The notes beneath the pieces were generated by a model. The model was not told the DNA's origin. It saw nothing but the letters and a program-made list of their open reading frames with translations, and made no database searches. A stretch of 64,000 nt of DNA from Ctenosaura bakeri. Its lineage: Eukaryota > Chordata > Lepidosauria > Squamata > Iguanidae. The position numbers were made by a program, and so were the translations under genes. The first letter of the stretch is position 1, and every line of letters starts with the position of its first letter. The stretch spans positions 62,001-126,000 of the forward strand of contig CAOLHI010001298.1 in assembly GCA_948474755.1 (NCBI GenBank). The letters run 5' to 3'. This document shows positions 45,812 to 56,835 of this stretch, piece after piece.

Positions 45812-46197
45812 CAGTCATCCCTCCACATTTCCCAGGGTTAGGGGCACAAGACCCCTGTGAAAGTGAAAAAACCTCATGAATAACTCTAGGCCCTCCCAAA
45901 CCATATTTAACACACAAAAATGTATGATCACTATATTCAACCCACCATGGATTCCTTTGAGGCATCAGGGTTCCTTCACAAGGCAGAAGTGGCTGGCTGG
46001 TGGGGCTTACTACCACCTCCACTGCTGCCCCACAACATTTTACTAGGGACTTACAAGCTTTGTTCGCAGTTTATCAGTCTTATGAGGCTTCCAGTCCCTA
46101 TTAAAAATGGCATAGGGAGGCAGCAGAGGTGACAGCAAATAATCTGTGGATAATGAAATCTGCAAAAGTTAACCCCACAAATATGGAGAGCTGACTG
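45812..46197. mobile_element. Tigger-like MITE, 386 bp
   Basis: The left end CAGTCATCCCTCCACATTT pairs with the right end AATATGGAGAGCTGACTG. TA flanks both sides (45810-45811, 46198-46199), as expected for Tc1/mariner-superfamily elements. 'gggttaggggcacaagaccc' is shared with the larger element at 52515. Confidence 0.82.
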
Positions 46198-46199
46198 TA

Positions 46200-46555
46200 T
46201 TTTATAAAAGCAGCAATATAGTAAGAAGATTCAGGTATTGCTCATAAAATATTAGGTAAAACTCACATTAGGTAAAGCACTGTCTAAATAAGAATGTTTT
46301 GCTTTGACTGTGAAATGCACTCAAGGAGGGCATGAACCTAGCCTTCCAAGGGAAAGAATCCAAAATGCTAAGATGTAGCTATTGAGGACTGTTACAGCAT
46401 TTACTGTGCAGTCTGTCCACATGGTCAACTTCCTTTGTGGTTCCTGAGGGTGTCCTGAGAGGAAAAGGTTCCTGCCTACCCCCAGAATACCTTCCATGCT
46501 TCAACTGAAGATGTGCCTCCTGACACTCCTTTTTCTCTCTCTTCTCCTTTGTTTC
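46200..46555. other. No gene recognised
   Basis: Unique-looking spacer upstream of the possible untranslated exon. Confidence 0.4.
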
Positions 46556-46561
46556 ATGCAG

Positions 46562-46669
46562 GAACCATGACAGATTCTCTGTGAACGAGGAGCATTCACC
46601 TTTTCACCAGTGACATTAACATTTCACAACTGTGCAAGCTCTCCTGGGAGTAAGCCCCATTGTACTCAG
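46562..46669 (+). other. Possible non-coding (5' UTR) exon
   Basis: A long pyrimidine tract with 'ctctctcttctcctttgttt' and 'catgcag' forms a strong acceptor ending at 46561. 'actcag|gtagga' is a fair donor at 46670. Inside, ATG ACA GAT TCT CTG TGA is a five-codon upstream frame. The right part ('gggagtaagccccattgta') resembles an old interspersed repeat, which weakens the case. It would lie 1.06 kb upstream of the coding exon. Confidence 0.2.
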
Positions 46670-46714
46670 GTAGGATTTACCTCTGGAGACCCATGTTCAG
46701 AGGTGGGAAAAGGC

Positions 46715-46790
46715 ACTTTTTTGGATTACAGCTCCCAGAACCTCATCAGCCAGCCTAGTCACTGGCTGGGAGCTGCAGTCAAAAATTATT
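46715..46790. mobile_element. Short foldback MITE
   Basis: 'ttggattacagctcccagaa' pairs with 'ctgggagctgcagtcaaaa' around 'cagccagcctagtcactgg'. Confidence 0.55.
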
Positions 46791-46807
46791 TACCATGTTT
46801 TGTCTAT

Positions 46808-47226
46808 GGCCCTTTTTGCATGGCATTTGTCATGCAAAAGGGCCTCCGGAGCATTGCACGATTGCGAGGAGCATTTCAGATGAATTCCTTGCAATTGTGT
46901 GCCACTGCCAGGGCCAGCAGATGCCAGTCGCATTTTGGCTTTTAGCTGAAAATGGTGTGTAATCATGCATCGCTCCAGGGCCACATGCACTTACTGTATG
47001 TGTGGAGTCTCTGGAGCTGCGGCCCTTGTGCTTCCTCCCCCAGTGCAGCCTGGGAAAATACCCAACTGCGCTGTGGCAGGAAGAGGCGGAGCCCTCCTGC
47101 TGCCTGCCAGGGGGCCGGCAACTCCTGTGGAGCCAGAGCAGAGGGGACACGAGAGCCTCATGGAAGAGGCTGCTTGCGTGATCCCCGCGTGACCACGCTG
47201 GACGGAGGTAAGTTGTGGAAAGGGCC
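46808..47226. mobile_element. GGCCCTTT-type MITE, TAT duplication
   Basis: The left end GGCCCTTTTTGCA and right end TGTGGAAAGGGCC are flanked by TAT (46805-46807 and 47227-47229). It keeps the family core 'cccagtgcagcctgggaaaa' and 'gctgtggcaggaagaggcgg'. Confidence 0.88.
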
Positions 47227-47465
47227 TATGTAATGAAGTATATATGGCTGTGTTGTTAATCTGAAGTCACTAGTGAGCCAGAGTTGGGCAAAGCATTGCT
47301 GATTTTTTTAAAAAATATTATAATATGGTACTGTGCATTTCCATTTACCAGAAAATATGCAGATATTCAAAATTAGTCTGCAGTTTGATTCAAGATGGCA
47401 GTTACATTCAAAGGGTTTGGTTATCTTATTTAGTAGCTGCATAGTTTTAGGTAACTCTCTTGTTG

Positions 47466-47645
47466 TCATTGCTGTGTGCCTTCAAGTTATTTCCGACTTA
47501 CAATGACCCTAAGGTGAAGCTATCATGGAGTTTTCTGGGGCTGAAAGAGTGTGATGCACCCAAGGTCACCCAGTGGGTTTCCATGGCCAAGTGGGGAATT
47601 GAACCTTGGTCTCCAGGGTCATAGTCCTACTCTCAAACCACTGGA
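47466..47645 (-). mobile_element. tRNA-derived SINE (reverse orientation)
   Basis: It starts 'cattgctgtgtgccttcaag' and has 'cacccagtgggtttccatgg'. It ends about 90 bases upstream of the exon acceptor, so it lies in the putative intron. Confidence 0.87.
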
Positions 47646-47732
47646 TCTATGCATCGCTCTAGTTTTTCACAAGTTGTAGTTTATTTATCTACTCAACTGA
47701 CTTCTTTTTTAAAAATCTGTGTCTCTTTTCAG

Positions 47733-48028
47733 ATAAGAAGACACCCTTTCTCAGGTTCCAGAGCTATGTACTTGGACCATAAGGATGACAGTACAATCTC
47801 TAGAAAAGTAGACATGGAGTTGACACAGGCCACTGTTCCACACCATGTAGACTTGCTTGGAGATGTGGTCGTGGAGCCAATTCCCCGCAATTTTAGTGAG
47901 CTGAAGCTGTTGAAAGAGATGATGGCTGTTCAAGGAGAGTCCTCAAAACCCTATGGGAACAATGAGCCAGAATCAGATTGTGCCATTACACTGGGGAAAG
48001 ATTATAGTCCTCTTACTATGCAAGGGAG
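47733..48028 (+). CDS. Candidate host protein-coding exon, protein not recognised
   Basis: This is the only block in the window that looks like ordinary host coding sequence. The acceptor 'gtgtctcttttcag' ends at 47732 and the donor AG|gtaagg starts at 48029, giving a 296-base exon. The frame is open throughout; a TAA arises only across the donor. The encoded stretch begins IRRHPFSGSRAMYLDHKDD, includes VDMELTQATVPHHVDLLGD and EPIPRNFSELKLLKEMMAVQ, and ends near DCAITLGKDYSPLTMQG. It is hydrophilic, acidic, and has no membrane segment or known motif. A Met codon at 47766 could be the start, which would make this the first coding exon with 33 bases of leader and 87 codons plus two bases before the donor. 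No repeat overlaps it. I cannot name the gene, and no other exons of it are visible downstream. Confidence 0.45.
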
Positions 48029-48034
48029 GTAAGG

Positions 48035-48555
48035 AAAACAAGAACCAACAGACTCTCTTTCTTTTGATATATTGATATTTGATTGATTGATTGTTGATAT
48101 GTATTATTTTTTTAAAAAAATCTCACAGACTCAATACATAATCAATAAAATATTTTATTTTATATCCTTCTGCAGTATAAGGTATGGGAAAGAACTATAT
48201 GGGAAGCTATAGTAGCCAATTTCTGGGGAAGGATAGTCTTTTAGTCGGTTTCACAACTAACCTCTGTTTTTATAGGAGTTCTGTGCTTTCTTTTCCAACA
48301 TTTTGTTTTCCACATTGACTTTTCATTTAAACAAAATGTTCAAAAATATACAAAAATGCCTTTGTACCAATAAAATGATACATAAATGACCAAACACTGG
48401 ATACATGTCTTAAAAGGGACAAATTTGGCTGTTATGGCTGACTGCTCAAGACATAAAAGTGATGTATGGTGCTATATTTATGATAGTAAGAATACTAATA
48501 ACTCCTTCAGGACTTGATCACTTGGAGTGATGAGCATGTATGACATTCTCTGGTA
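48035..48555. other. No gene recognised
   Basis: AT-rich sequence after the exon donor, read as intron. No repeat is recognised. Confidence 0.4.
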
Positions 48556-48559
48556 GTAG

Positions 48560-49860
48560 TTTGTTTTTATTACTTCTGAGCTGCCCTCAGGTACAGATGG
48601 TGCTGATTATCCTTGCCTCTTTATATTCTCTTGTTGCTGTTGTTAACTGCCATAAAGTTGACTTTGACTACACTACGAATGAAGACTTCCAAGTTACACT
48701 TATCATCATCAGTCCCGCTCAAGTCCGGCAGATTCAGGGACGTGTCTTCTTTGAGTCGATGCATCAGTAATGTGGTCTTCCTCTTTTCCTACTGCCTTGG
48801 ACCTTATCAAGCATTATTGTCTTTTCTCGTGAGTCATGTCTTCTTGTAATATGGCCAAGTACGACAGCCTCAGTTTAGTCATCTTGGCTTCTTGGGAGAA
48901 ATTAGCTTGATTTGCCCCAGGATCCATTCATTTTGTCTTTTTAGCAGTCCATGGTATCAGTAGTACTCTTCTCTAGCACCTCATTTCAAATTAGTTGATT
49001 TTCCTTCTATCACCTTTCTTTACTGTCCAGATTTCACAAGCATATATAGAAGCTGGAAATATGATGGTATAGATCATCCTAACTTTAGTATACAATGATA
49101 TACCTTTACCCTTCAGGTCTTGCATAGTTCCTTTGTAGCTGCCATTCCAAACCCTAGTTTTCTTCTGATTTCTTGACTGCAGTCTCCATTCTGATTAATG
49201 ACTGAGCCAAAGTATGGAAAATCTTGAACTATTTCAACGTCTTCATTGTTTGTTTTAAGGTTAGGTACATCACCTATGGTCCTTATATTTGTTTTCTTAA
49301 TGTTTAGCTGTAAATCTGTCTCTGCACCTTCTTCCTTGACTTTCTTCAGCAATTGTTACAAGTCTTTGCTATTTTCTGCTAGTAGTATGGTGACATCTGC
49401 ATATCTTAAATTGTTGATGTTCCTTCCTTCAATTTTCATGCCTCTTTCCTCCAAGTCAAATTCTGCTTTACTTATGAGTTGTTCGGTGTGCAAGTTAAAC
49501 AGATAGGATAATAAAATAAAATCCATTATTTTTCATGATCTAAACAATCAAGGGCTTTGCTATAGTCTATAAACCACAGGCTGATTTTTGTTTGAAATTC
49601 TTGAATGCGACCCCATTAATCAATATATATTTGCACTATGATCCATAATGACTCTTCTTCTGCTGAACTCAGCCTGGACATCTGGTAAACCCCCTGCATA
49701 TATGATAAAAGTCTTTGTTGTAAAATTGTGAGCATCACTATGCTTGCATGGGAAATTAATGCAATGGTCCTATAGCTGCTGAAATCCCTGGTATCCCCTT
49801 TTTCTCCCAAGTGCTCTGAGTGCAGCTTTCACTTCACTTTCTAAAATTGGAGGTTTCTTA
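48560..49860 (-). mobile_element. RTE/BovB LINE remnant (reverse transcriptase to 3' end)
   Basis: Translating the minus strand gives, in order, HASIVMLTILQQRLLSYMQ (RT palm entry, near 49740), then LQLNIKKTNIRTIGD, FPYFGSVINQNGDCSQEIRR (near 49200), and an ACEIWTVKK-like block near 49020. That is the C-terminal half of a BovB-type ORF with several stops and frameshifts. The 5' part is missing and the 3' end is near 48560. BovB is common in squamates and known for horizontal transfer. No open product remains. Confidence 0.8.
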
Positions 49861-49879
49861 CCACACTAATAATGTTTCA

Positions 49880-50235
49880 TACCCTCCAGCTGTCCCAATT
49901 TGGCAGGGACAGTCCTGATTAAATGTCTGTTATCCTAATTTTTAAACTTCTTTTAAAATGTCCCAGTTTGTCTCTCCTCTTCCCACTTTCCCCTTCCTTC
50001 CTCAATCTACCTCAGTTGCTACAAACTGAGTAGCAGTAACTGAGAGGGGAGAAGAGGAAAGGATAGAATCTTTCTCTTCCCTGCAGATTCAGGTAAAAGC
50101 AAACCACTGTAGCTTCTCCTAGCTTCTGTATTTTTCCACATTAATAACTTTTGCCATCTTGATGACCTTCTGATGTTGCTGTGTCCCAGTTTTCATCTGT
50201 GAAATGTTGAAAGGTATAGTGTTTGCATTACTCAA
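49880..50235. repeat. Unclassified interspersed repeat, copy 3
   Basis: It has 'cagctgtcccaatttggcag', 'taataacttttgccatcttg' and 'gtcccagttttcatctgtga'. It is the most continuous of the three copies (others at 21235 and 28690) and abuts the BovB remnant. Confidence 0.6.
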
Positions 50236-50364
50236 ATGCAAAGTCAATATTCCCTCTTGATGTTTTTTTTTTTTTTAAGAAAGCATATGGCATCAGTGAA
50301 GCTTGGGGAGCAACCTTGCAGAAAGAGAAGACTGTGGGCTTTTCCAGGCGGGCCTTAGCTTTTC

Positions 50365-50550
50365 TGCACAGTACCCTAAAGGCACCAGATGATGTCTGAT
50401 CTGGGAAGCTAAGGAGAGACAGCCCTGGTTAGTACTTGGGTGGGAGATGGCCAATGAACACAATGTGGAGTAGTCTATATTTCAGAGAGAGGAACTGGCC
50501 AAACCACCTCTGAGTATTCCTTGCCCAAGAAAATCCTATGAGCACACATG
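50365..50550 (+). mobile_element. 5S rRNA-derived SINE (SINE3 type), best copy
   Basis: The head 'gatgtctgatctgggaagct', 'aaggagagacagccctgg', 'ttagtacttgggtgggagat' follows 5S rRNA positions about 30-100, covering the internal control region. The tail 'aaccacctctgagtattcct' / 'tgcccaagaaaatcctatga' is shared with the 4065 copy in reverse. Confidence 0.82.
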
Positions 50551-50592
50551 CACACACACACACACACAAACAAACACATACACACACACACT
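50549..50592. repeat. (CA)n microsatellite
   Basis: Interrupted (AC)n with two 'caaacaaac' breaks. It sits at the 3' end of the 5S-derived SINE and probably grew from its tail. Confidence 0.95.
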
Positions 50593-50599
50593 ATGGCAG

Positions 50600-52130
50600 T
50601 GGAAGGTGGACAGATGTCCTTATGGCAGGCAGGAACTACAGTCCACTGGGAACATTTTGTTTTCTTAGATGGATCAGCAAATTATGCCCCTTGGCACAAA
50701 TTCATAATATCCAAGGCCAGCTAGGCTAATTAGGGGCCTGAGGGAGAAAATGCTGCAAGTTGCACTCCCTATCTTATGGGCAGTAAAAAATACAGTAACA
50801 TTGTGCAGCTACTTCAGCCAGCCTATTTGGAGTATCAGTCAATTGCCAATTATTTATTTATGACTGTAATAAATGAACAACTAAGAATTTGCTAATACCC
50901 CAAATATGCTGCCTAATATAGCTGCCCTGCTTTTCCTAATGTCAAGGACTTTCCTTGGTGCCAATGCTTTCTGCTGCTATTGTTATAGTAGTGTGGTTTG
51001 TTATGGCTAGGGCTCCCAGGAATTCTTATTTTGTGCCTTTCTTAGGGACTGAAAATTCTGTCTCACATTGGTGTCATACAGTATACCCAAATCCCAAATT
51101 TTGGGCATTTCTGCAAAAGGGCAATATATCATTGTCAGCTCAAAGTCTTACCATCACATCTGCACATCTGCACATTGAACTGATTTCGCTTCGTCGTGTT
51201 CCTCATCGTTCTGCATGTTTTCAGTTGCTAACGCAGTTAAGTGCAATGAGAAACTGCTGTATGTGAAAAATGGAAAAAGTCTGCTGCAAACCTCCCAAAC
51301 CAGTTCTGCTTTGTTTTTGCATATGTGCAGAACAGTAACATCAATTCACAGGGCAAAAGTGGACATTTCCAGGCTGTCATTTCCTTCCCCCCACTCACCA
51401 AAGAAATGCTGTTGGCTGCTGCTGACTGAGGGAAGGGGGCTTCATGAACAGAGGCATGAGGCAAGAAAGGGCAGCATTATTTGCAGTGACTTGAAAATTA
51501 ACTTCCGAAGAAGTAACTTGCAACATGGCAACACTGTTTCTCTTTGAAGTGGAAATTAACTTCGCAAAATGGAGAGCTGCAGCCTGAAGGCTTTGAGAAC
51601 TATTTGACAGTTTAATATGACAGCTTCAATTGACAACGATTTGACAGTTTACGGATCTGTTGTATGTGGTGCAGGGGACTGGAACAGGTGAGTGGGAAAA
51701 CACAGAAGACTTGACAGTTCATGTCTGATCTCCTCGCAATTAGCCCCCTTCATTGCACATTTGGCATTTGATTTGTCAACTATTTGTGGTGAAGAAAGGG
51801 AGAACTGTGGTGGCAATGATGGGAATGATTTAGGAGGTATGGAACTGTGCTGAAATGAACTGTTGCATTCTTCTTTTTTGTGGATGCAGTAACTGCTTCT
51901 CTCCAAGGTAATATGATTTAAATTGGGAGTGTGCAGACAGAACAGTTTCTAAATCAGAGTATAAAACACTGTTTTTTATGTGCAGTGAACCGCTCCTCCC
52001 CTCTTGTGTAGAAATGGCCTTTGACTGTTTTGAGTGGGAAGAGCAGAGATCTATCTTTTGCTCACAAGAGATAGGTCTCTAAGTGTTTAATAGGTAGCAA
52101 AAAGTCCTCATACTACATACCATTTTCTGT
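50600..52130. other. Unresolved region, possible decayed DNA element at 51040-51640
   Basis: 51040-51640 has several CpG-bearing, AT/GC-mixed segments and repeated 'ttgacagttt' words (51605, 51643) with no defined termini. No exon is supported. Confidence 0.3.
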
Positions 52131-52132
52131 GT

Positions 52133-52149
52133 GTGTGTGTGTGTGTGTG
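52133..52149. repeat. (GT)n tract
   Basis: A short run of GT units. Confidence 0.9.
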
Positions 52150-52514
52150 AATGTTTGTATGATCCATTGTGAGTGTGGCTGGCCCCTGCTTTTATTACTC
52201 TTTATGTAAGTTCTGAGCAGCTTGCTCTCAGTGTGCATCCAATAGCAAATTACTAATCTCTTGATGGCTGCTGGTCTGCCATCATGAGATTTCCCTGGGT
52301 TTTGTGGTGCCTATAAGACATGAGATCTCACAGGAACCTAGAGAACCATAAAAAGCCCTCCTCTCATGAGACTTGAGGTGATCCTTATATAGGCCTGCCT
52401 CAGTGCCTCAGGTCAGCCTTGTGAGTGAGAAGAACATTGTTAAAACAAGCCCCAGCACCAGGCTTTTTTTCTCCTTCCCCCTTCATATTCCATCATGAAC
52501 TTCAATATCCTGTA

Positions 52515-53419
52515 CAGTTGGCCCTCCACATTCATGGGGGTTAGGGGCACAGGAGCCTCGTGAAAATGGAAAACTGCAAGTATCTTAACTCTTCTCCAAC
52601 ATGAATGCTATAGACTCCTTTCTTGCCAACAGCCCTGGCCCATCACTCCATTTCCACCCTTGCCTCATGATGCTTCAGCCATGTTTTTAGTCCCCTCCCA
52701 GCCTATCTACCTTCTTGCACCACTCCTGCTGCCCCTCCTTCTCTCCATCTCTTGTCCTGCCAACAGCACCAGCCCATTTCTCCCTTCCCCACCATGCAAC
52801 CAGGATTGATCAAGCAGATTTTAAACCCCTTCTCATCAACTTTAATTCTCAAACCTCCTTCTCTCCCTTTTGTGGCCTATCCTGCCAACAACACCATCCC
52901 ATCACTCCCTTTCCCACCTTGCCACCAAAATGCATCAGCTAGATTTTAAACCCCTTCCCAGCCCATAAAACTTCTCATATGACTCCTCTTCTTCCTAATC
53001 CTCCCTTAATCTTTTGTTGCGTCAGTCAGATTTCAAACCCCTTTCCAGTCCACTGTTCTCCTTGTCCCATTCCTCTTTTTCCCAATCCTCCTCCTCCTCC
53101 TCTCAATCGCCTATCCTTCCAACAGCCCTGGGAAGGGTTTAAATTCTGGCTGAGGCATTGTGAGGGAAAAGGAGTGATGGTATGACACTTTTGCAAGGAC
53201 AGGAGAAGGAAAGGAGGAAGACTGAGAATTAAGGTCAGTGGGAAGGGTTTAAAATCTGGCTGAGGCATTGTGGTGGCAAGGTAGGAAAGAGAATGATGGG
53301 TTGGCATTATTGGCAGGACAGAAGATGGGGGGGGCAAGGAGGACAAGCTAGTCAAGCAGCAGCTCCAAACTCGCAATGATCAAATCTGGAAAAAACCTTC
53401 AAATGCGGAGGGTGGACTG
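52515..53419. mobile_element. Tigger-like non-autonomous element, 905 bp, with tandem and inverted inner blocks
   Basis: The left end CAGTTGGCCCTCCACATTC pairs with the right end 'aaatgcggagggtggactg'. TA is duplicated at 52513-52514 and 53420-53421. The word 'agattttaaaccccttc' recurs at about 52816, 52941 and (with changes) 53029. Its reverse complement recurs at about 53133 and 53246. So the interior is a tandem array that turns over into an inverted array. No transposase is present. The Pro/Ser-rich frames are artefacts of C/T richness. Confidence 0.85.
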
Positions 53420-53599
53420 TATTACTATTTAGAAAACTTGGGAGCCCTAGTTATACGGTAAGAGAAAAGGATGCCCTTATGGAATGGCAACTGATTAGGA
53501 AACAGGTAGGAGTAAATGGACACTTCATTATGAAGGAAATGAAGGAAACTGCAGGAACAAATAGTCTGATTAGCTATAAGGCATAGAATTTAGAAAAAT

Positions 53600-53700
53600 T
53601 ATTTTGTGGACTATAGTTCTGAAAAGCATCCGGTCAGCCAGCAGCCAAGCTGGCTAGGGGAATTCTGGGAGTTGTACTCTCAAAGAATAACATTTCAAAG
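53600..53700. mobile_element. Short foldback MITE
   Basis: 'gtggactatagttctgaaaa' pairs loosely with 'ctgggagttgtactctcaaa' around 'cagccagcagccaagctggc'. Confidence 0.5.
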
Positions 53701-54930
53701 CAGTGATAAGTTAAGTGCTCCATATTGCTAAAGTACATCTTTACACAATCAGTAATTTACTTACAGAATTTACTGTCAACAGAAGTGGTAACAGCCCTTG
53801 GTTTACATGGCTTTAAAGAGATTAGAACTGTGTCTTAAGGCTACTTTCTATGCAAGAGAGCCAAAACCAAGAGTAAACAGAATTTGTTTCTTCAGGAATA
53901 TATCCCCATCCCGCTCTGGTTCAATATGCAATGAATGTTTTATTTAATAACTTCCTGCAACTTAGCGAAAAAGAACAAAGTATATAGTTAAGAAGCTACA
54001 GCAGCCAAATGCCCAGGGAGATATCTTTTCCCAGGCACTTTATGAACTGATATCTGTTTTTATAGTTGCTCTGTGTACATATTATTTTTTGTTTTGCAGT
54101 ATTTTCCAACATCTTTTTTTTCTTACTCACTTTTTATTTAAATGTAATACAGAGCTTAGGAAAAATACACCTTAGTATGGATAAAGTGATACATAAACTG
54201 CCAAAATACATGATAAATCTACACTAAGAGAACAAATTCAGTAACTATTGTTGACTCCTTTGGACATAAAAGTGACACTTAAGATCAGAGTTTTGACAGT
54301 AAGAAAAATATTCAGTTATATTCAATCACTTAGGGCAGTTAGCATCTCTGGGGGAATGTATTAAGTTATTGTCCAGAGAATGGAACAGAATCTTACCTGT
54401 ACATTGTGGCATCTTCCTGCTATATTCTTCTTCTGTAAAAATATTTACTGCTTCATCAGTTACTTATTTTTTTAGCTAGTAAAAATGTGTGTGAGCTAAA
54501 ATAGCATTAAGAGGATCAAATAACATTTGAGCCCTTATTTATTCTGCAGACTTTGTTGGTGTGTTCACATTTTTCAACATTCCATTTTAAAATCTCCAAG
54601 CATACACAACTTTCTGTGAGAGAGTTACAACACAATAATCTTGAAGCATTCTGGGAAAAAAATGCTCAATTTATGTACTTTGTGGGCATTTGGGAGGAAC
54701 TCAAGAGGCTAAGTGAGAAAATAAAATATTTATCACTTTAATTCATCAGTTTGCTGAGCCTACATGTTCCCCCATCCTGCATTGCTTTTTCTTTTTCTTT
54801 GTGTACATATAAATACTTATCTAATAAAAACATCTTCCTGAAGGCTGACAGTCTCATTTACTGAAAGAATGGTAGCATCAGAAAAACAACAACAAAGAAA
54901 TACCAGACTTAACACAAAATGGGTATACAA
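53700..54930. other. No gene recognised
   Basis: AT-rich, apparently unique. At 53980-54200 the order of words ('agctacagcagccaaatgcc', 'tttataaacgt...' type AT runs) recalls 48190-48370, hinting at a diverged shared repeat. Not resolved. Confidence 0.35.
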
Positions 54931-54934
54931 ATTT

Positions 54935-55250
54935 TCCCATGTTTTGAGAGCTTCTGAGGAGGCCCTTCTTATTGTCCCACCACTCTCACAGGTACACATA
55001 GTGGGAACATAGGAGAGGCCTTCTTTGTGGCTGCTCTCAGGCTCTGGAACTGCCTTCCGAGAGAGGTTGGACTGGCACTCTTCTTGTTCTCCTTCTTATG
55101 GGGATAGAGACTTTTTTGTAGTCCTTTGAGGACTGATTTCACTTGGGGAAAAAGACCTTTGATAAGGTGCTGTGTTACTTCAAAATGGGCATTCTATTGC
55201 ATTTTAATTCTACTTTTCATTGTAACCGTTTAAACTTTTGTGTGCTACCT
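54935..55250 (+). mobile_element. LINE 3' end (L2/CR1-clade type)
   Basis: 'ggaggcccttcttattgtcc', 'cataggagaggccttctttg', 'ctctggaactgccttccgag' and 'gggatagagacttttttgta' parallel the 16480 fragment. More degraded at its 3' side. Confidence 0.55.
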
Positions 55251-55737
55251 TGTCTTCCTGAATTGAGAAAAAAGATGGTGGGAGGGTGGTGATGGTAATT
55301 ATAGCATGTGGGCTTTGACCGACATATTTTGTCTTTATATCCACTTTATCCTTCTTGCAGAGTACATGGTTCTCAAAGCTACCGGCCACAGTGGCTATAT
55401 ACTACCTCCAAGAACTGTGGAAATGTACCTCTGAATACCAGTGGCAGCTGTTGGTTCCCACATCATGGGGGTGGTGACTGCAGTCTGGGTTTTAGAATGA
55501 ACTTTAAAGAAACTGTTCATGATGGAGCACCTGACTTTTTGGGAGGATGTTGGTAGTGATATGGTTCAGCACTTTGAATAACTTCTTTAAAATTTAGACT
55601 TAAACCTGGAGCATATTTGCTGGCCCACTGACACAGGAACCACCAGCTGCCACTGCTGGATACAGGTTGCTGGAGAACAATGGCAAGAGAGAACTATTGT
55701 CCTCATGTGCTGCTTGTGGCCTTCTCAGAGGAGTTCA

Positions 55738-56059
55738 AATATTTGAAGGGATGTCATGTTGAGGAGGGAGCAGGCTTGTTCTCTACCGCTTCAGAGACTA
55801 GGACAAGGAGCAATGGATTCAAGCTGCAGGAAAGGAGATTCCGCTTGAACCTTAGGAAGAACTTCCTGACAGTCAGAGCTGTCCAGCAGTGGAATATGCT
55901 GCCTCGGAGTGTGGTGGAGTCTCCTTCTTTGGAGGTTTTTAAGCAGAGGCTGGATGGCCATCTGTTGGGAATGCTTTGATGGGTGTTCCTGCATAGCAGG
56001 GGGTTAGACTCGATGGCCCCTGGGGTCTCTTCCAACTCTATGATCCTATGATTCTATGA
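55738..56059 (+). mobile_element. CR1 LINE 3' end
   Basis: It is co-linear with the 33799 copy from 'tatttgaagggatgtcatgt' to 'gactcgatggcccctggggt' and the ATTCTATG tail. Both copies begin at the same internal base while their upstream flanks differ. Confidence 0.92.
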
Positions 56060-56165
56060 GTCTGGCTGATCACTGTGGGAAATGGAATGCTGACCCAGAT
56101 AGGCTCTTCTTATGTTTTTATTCAGTTTGTAACTGAATAACAATTTCTTTCAAGCAGTTGCAGGG

Positions 56166-56199
<34 letters not shown>

Positions 56200-56835
56200 T
56201 AGGGGGAGGGTGAGCTTCTCATTAACGGGGAATCTTGTGCTCTGGCACCCCTATTCATATAATTCCATTAACAAAAACCTCTCCATCCAATACATTGTGG
56301 TAAGGGCTTTGCATGTTAACCCATACTCCCAAATACTTCATAGCCTTGACAGATGGGACTAAGTAGCAGATTGATCTGCTTGCTGAAACAGGCATGTGCA
56401 TCTGAAGCTATCTTTCCATACTACAGCTATCCGGTTCCATCATCTGCCTATAACATCATGGTGCAGATACCCGAACTGGTTGTGTAGGCTTCCATGTAAT
56501 GGGAAGGCCCAGTGGAAGTCTAGATGTGAGCAGATGCTTCAATATAAGCAGAGTCTGGAAAGTTAATTTCAAACAGTTACTTTTGGAAGAGCAAATATTA
56601 GGATGTGCTGAAGTCACTCACAATAAATTAGCAGTGTGGTAGAATGATACTTAGGAAATCCAAGTCATCATCCAACCACTGCTCAGTTATGGCAAGCTAC
56701 AGAATGTGATTATCCCCCTTATTTTTAAAATTAACTTTCCCAGCCCAGCATGTATACTCCATGACTTCACCCATAAGTTTTACCAGCTTGGCCATCTATC
56801 CCAACACAAGGAAATCTGGGGTCAATGTAAAGGGT
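56060..56835. repeat. Spacer with (CT)n(GT)n microsatellite
   Basis: (CT)n at about 56167-56187 followed by (GT)n at 56187-56199. No gene is recognised. Confidence 0.6.
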
